Below, piece by piece: positions 61,898 to 64,000 of a DNA stretch of 64,000 bases (position 1 is its first letter; each line of letters opens with the position of its first letter). The notes below the pieces were generated by a model. The model was not told the DNA's origin. It worked only from the letters and a program-made list of their open reading frames with translations, and did no database searches. This stretch comes from Monocercomonoides exilis (taxonomy: Eukaryota > Preaxostyla > Oxymonadida > Polymastigidae). Location: contig LSRY02000046.1 of the NCBI GenBank assembly GCA_001643675.2, positions 558,001 to 622,000 on the forward strand, written 5' to 3'. Position numbers and translations under genes: made by a program.

Positions 61898-62125
61898 TGA
61901 AGCGTAATGATATTTTATGAAATATTTCTTATCTTTTCTTTTTGGAGGATTATTTGTTTTTTTTTTTTTATAAAAAAAGAAAAGACAATGCATCTTAATC
62001 ACATCACCAGTTTTCTTACTGCTATACTACATTAGAGTGATGTCTCTTTTTTTATATTTTCACGAATTTATATTGGCATTTGAATAATATTTTTTTCGAA
62101 AGTTTAAACTCTTTGAAATGAATAA

Positions 62126-64000
62126 ATGTTACAAAAGATCATCATAGATTTGGTTTTGATGGTTTCATTGCCAGAGGAATATAATGTAGCTGGCAATCTT
62201 TTAGGTCTTGGAGAAGATATACATTTGGAAATTATTCATGAAATGGAATCCATTCGTGATGTGCAAATGGTTTGTATTCTTGAGGATAAATGAAATAATT
62301 TTGATTTTGACGTAGTTTCTTGCTGTATCAAAAATAACTAAAAATCTGATACATCATTATAAATTTTCTTGGGCAACTCATTCAGGTTTACTAAAATTAC
62401 TCCATTGTTAATTTTCAAATTGCTTTTTTATTAAAAAGCATTAAAAAGTCTAACGGGAACAAAAGCCTTTGTATTTGATAACCCAAAAAAAGTTGAAATT
62501 CTTCTTCGACCAAATATTCCGAAAGATTTTGTTGATTTAGCCCCTTTTGAAGTTGATATCTTACCTGAAAAAAGCAATCGCTATTCTCAAAAAAATGTGA
62601 TTCGTGAATTATGTATCCTTCAACAAAGTGTGCGTATAAATAGCTTGCATTCTACGTCTGGTTTAGCTGCTCTATACATTGATGGTTATGGAACTTTACA
62701 AAAGCAGTTCATTCAACCTTCATCTTCTCTATCTGATGAGGCAAAAATTGCCCTTAAAAAGTGGTTTGAGCAGCTATCGATGCCATCTCCTTCTATTAAA
62801 TTCAAGTCCATTTCTTCAACAGGATGTTTGGTAGCTGCAGTAGCTGAAAGTGGTACATTGTTCGTTCGAGGATTAGATATGTATGGAGCACCTCATTACG
62901 ATGGAAATTCGTTTAGAGTTATCTCCATGTTTCAAAGCAAGAATGGAAATATTGAATCTTCATTGGGACCTTCTCCAATTCTTTCGGCCACTGCTTTATA
63001 TGACAGATGCATTGTGATTTTGCAAAATGGAGCGGTGTTTGTGCTAGGGAAGCTGATTGATTATAAATGGCCATCTCGATTTATACCAGATTATGGAATC
63101 GCTGAACTGACTGACGAAACGATTTTCGTGCCCAAATTTATTCCGCAGCTCTGCGGTGACTTAGCCTTGAGGAGGAGGAAGAAGAAGAAGGTCGAGAAAA
63201 AAGTTGAAGGCAGTCAGAACGATGATTCGAGTTTGAAGGTAAAGCCATCTGCATTTCAAGAATGGGAGATGGAAAGAGAGAGGAGGGATAGAGAAGAAGC
63301 GTTGGAATTGGAGAAAGCCAATGGAACGCATTTGGACAATGACGCTACGCATGTAGGGGAGGATGATTTCTATGGATTGTTTGGTACGCACAAGCCTGTC
63401 CAGTATGTTCGGTCGATGGATTGTTTTCTGAGCAGCGAAGGGATTGTGCTGATGTTTGTGAAGAAGTCTGCAGCAGTGAGCGAGTTTGGAGGAGCGCTGC
63501 GCTACATTGACGAGGTATATTGCACGCCGATAAGCCCGGCGATGTTCTTCAAGGGCGAAAGGGTGGTTGCGATGGAGCACCATTTGGGGGATGTGTATAT
63601 GACGAACATGGGCACGCTGTATTTGACAAGGGGATTCAGAAAGATGCCTGGTGTTGTGAGCGATCTGCGCTCCCCGCTGCAAACAATGAAGATTGGCTTT
63701 GACGTGGCTTCTGTGAAGTCGTTGATTTTGCCTACGCGCGGGAGAATAGCGCTTCTGAATGACGATGGGAGAGTGTGGAGCTGCAAGTATGGGTGGGGAG
63801 AAGGAGACGAGGAAGCTTGGGAAGAGGAATATGAAAGCGATAAAGATGATAGTTTTTTGATGTTCTCGGATTTATCCAGTGACTCTTCTGAGGATGACAG
63901 TAATTTCAGCGAAAGTCTTACGGATGAAGATGATATAGATGAGCTTCATTATTCAAAGGAAAAAAGATTAAAACAGTTTAAAAAGCGATTATCACATAAG
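62126..64000 (+). CDS. RCC1-like beta-propeller protein, 5' part (runs off the right edge)
   Basis: Exons: start at 62126 or 62159 to 62269, then 62316-62385, then 62439 to the window end; introns begin GTTTGT and GTTTAC. The product (>580 aa here) starts with VSLPEEYNVAGNLLGLGEDIH, a divergent RCC1-type 'G-N--G-LG' blade. Several blade-like repeats follow (AALYIDGYGTL, LVAAVAESGTLFVRGLDMYG, CIVILQNGAVFVLGKL, IALLNDDGRVWSCKYGWGEGDEE). A Lys/Glu-rich loop interrupts the propeller at ~230-300. An acidic Ser/Asp-rich region follows to the edge. RCC1-like proteins act as GTPase exchange factors or as binding scaffolds; the repeats are too diverged to choose. The first two exons are small and less certain. 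Confidence 0.6.

Noticed and set aside
1-64000. tRNA, rRNA or other structured RNA genes
   Set aside because: No cloverleaf-like segment with A/B boxes and no rRNA-like conserved blocks noticed; a covariance search would be needed to exclude small RNAs.

Overview
This is eukaryotic nuclear DNA. The background is AT-rich, with short spliceosomal introns (about 45-190 bp, GT...AG), closely packed genes on both strands, and many Ser, Glu/Asp, Lys, Gln and His runs in the proteins. About half of the introns I could place by phase and homology begin GTTTG(T/C/A). The gene content (Rab32-like GTPase, STE11-type kinase, Dbp5-like protein, PHO80-like cyclin, ABCC transporter, DHHC palmitoyltransferase, hAT transposase, a TKL-type kinase fragment) fits a free-living or gut-dwelling flagellate. 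My best guess is a Preaxostyla/oxymonad-type protist, but the sequence does not prove it.

Layout. Positions 1-10385 hold the left unique region: the 5' part of a degenerate Dbp5-like DEAD-box gene (-), an unknown 359-aa protein (-), a small ankyrin protein (+), a cyclin-like protein (+) and an unknown ~981-aa protein (+). Positions 10386-20546 and 37652-47808 are the two arms of a very large inverted repeat of about 10.16 kb each. By eye the arms differ only by twelve 1-base changes in homopolymer length. Each arm carries one ABCC transporter, one DHHC palmitoyltransferase (3' ends facing each other) and the end of a further gene cut by the outer repeat boundary. The two genes have strongly GC-rich codons, while the non-coding DNA of the same arms stays AT-rich. 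Just inside the arms, at 20547-20776 and 37429-37651, the two sides are still homologous but clearly diverged. This suggests an old palindrome whose arms have been homogenised.

The 17.1-kb spacer holds a complete 6.1-kb hAT transposon (20777-26880). It has perfect 15-bp terminal inverted repeats, an 8-bp target-site duplication, a ~1022-aa transposase with an intron and one homopolymer frameshift, an array of 18-bp subterminal repeats, and a decayed piece of a host-type TKL kinase gene. After it come a STE11/MAPKKK-type kinase (29099-30693, +) and a CUE-domain, Gln/Ala-rich protein (31745-35157, -).

The right unique region (47809-64000) contains a 4174-aa SANT/AT-hook low-complexity protein (-), a divergently transcribed Rab32/38-like GTPase (+), and the 5' part of an RCC1-like protein that runs off the window (+). 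I saw no rRNA, tRNA or CRISPR. The features that stand out are the palindrome with its diverged shoulders, the cargo-carrying hAT element beside it, and the motif-degenerate Dbp5 homologue.
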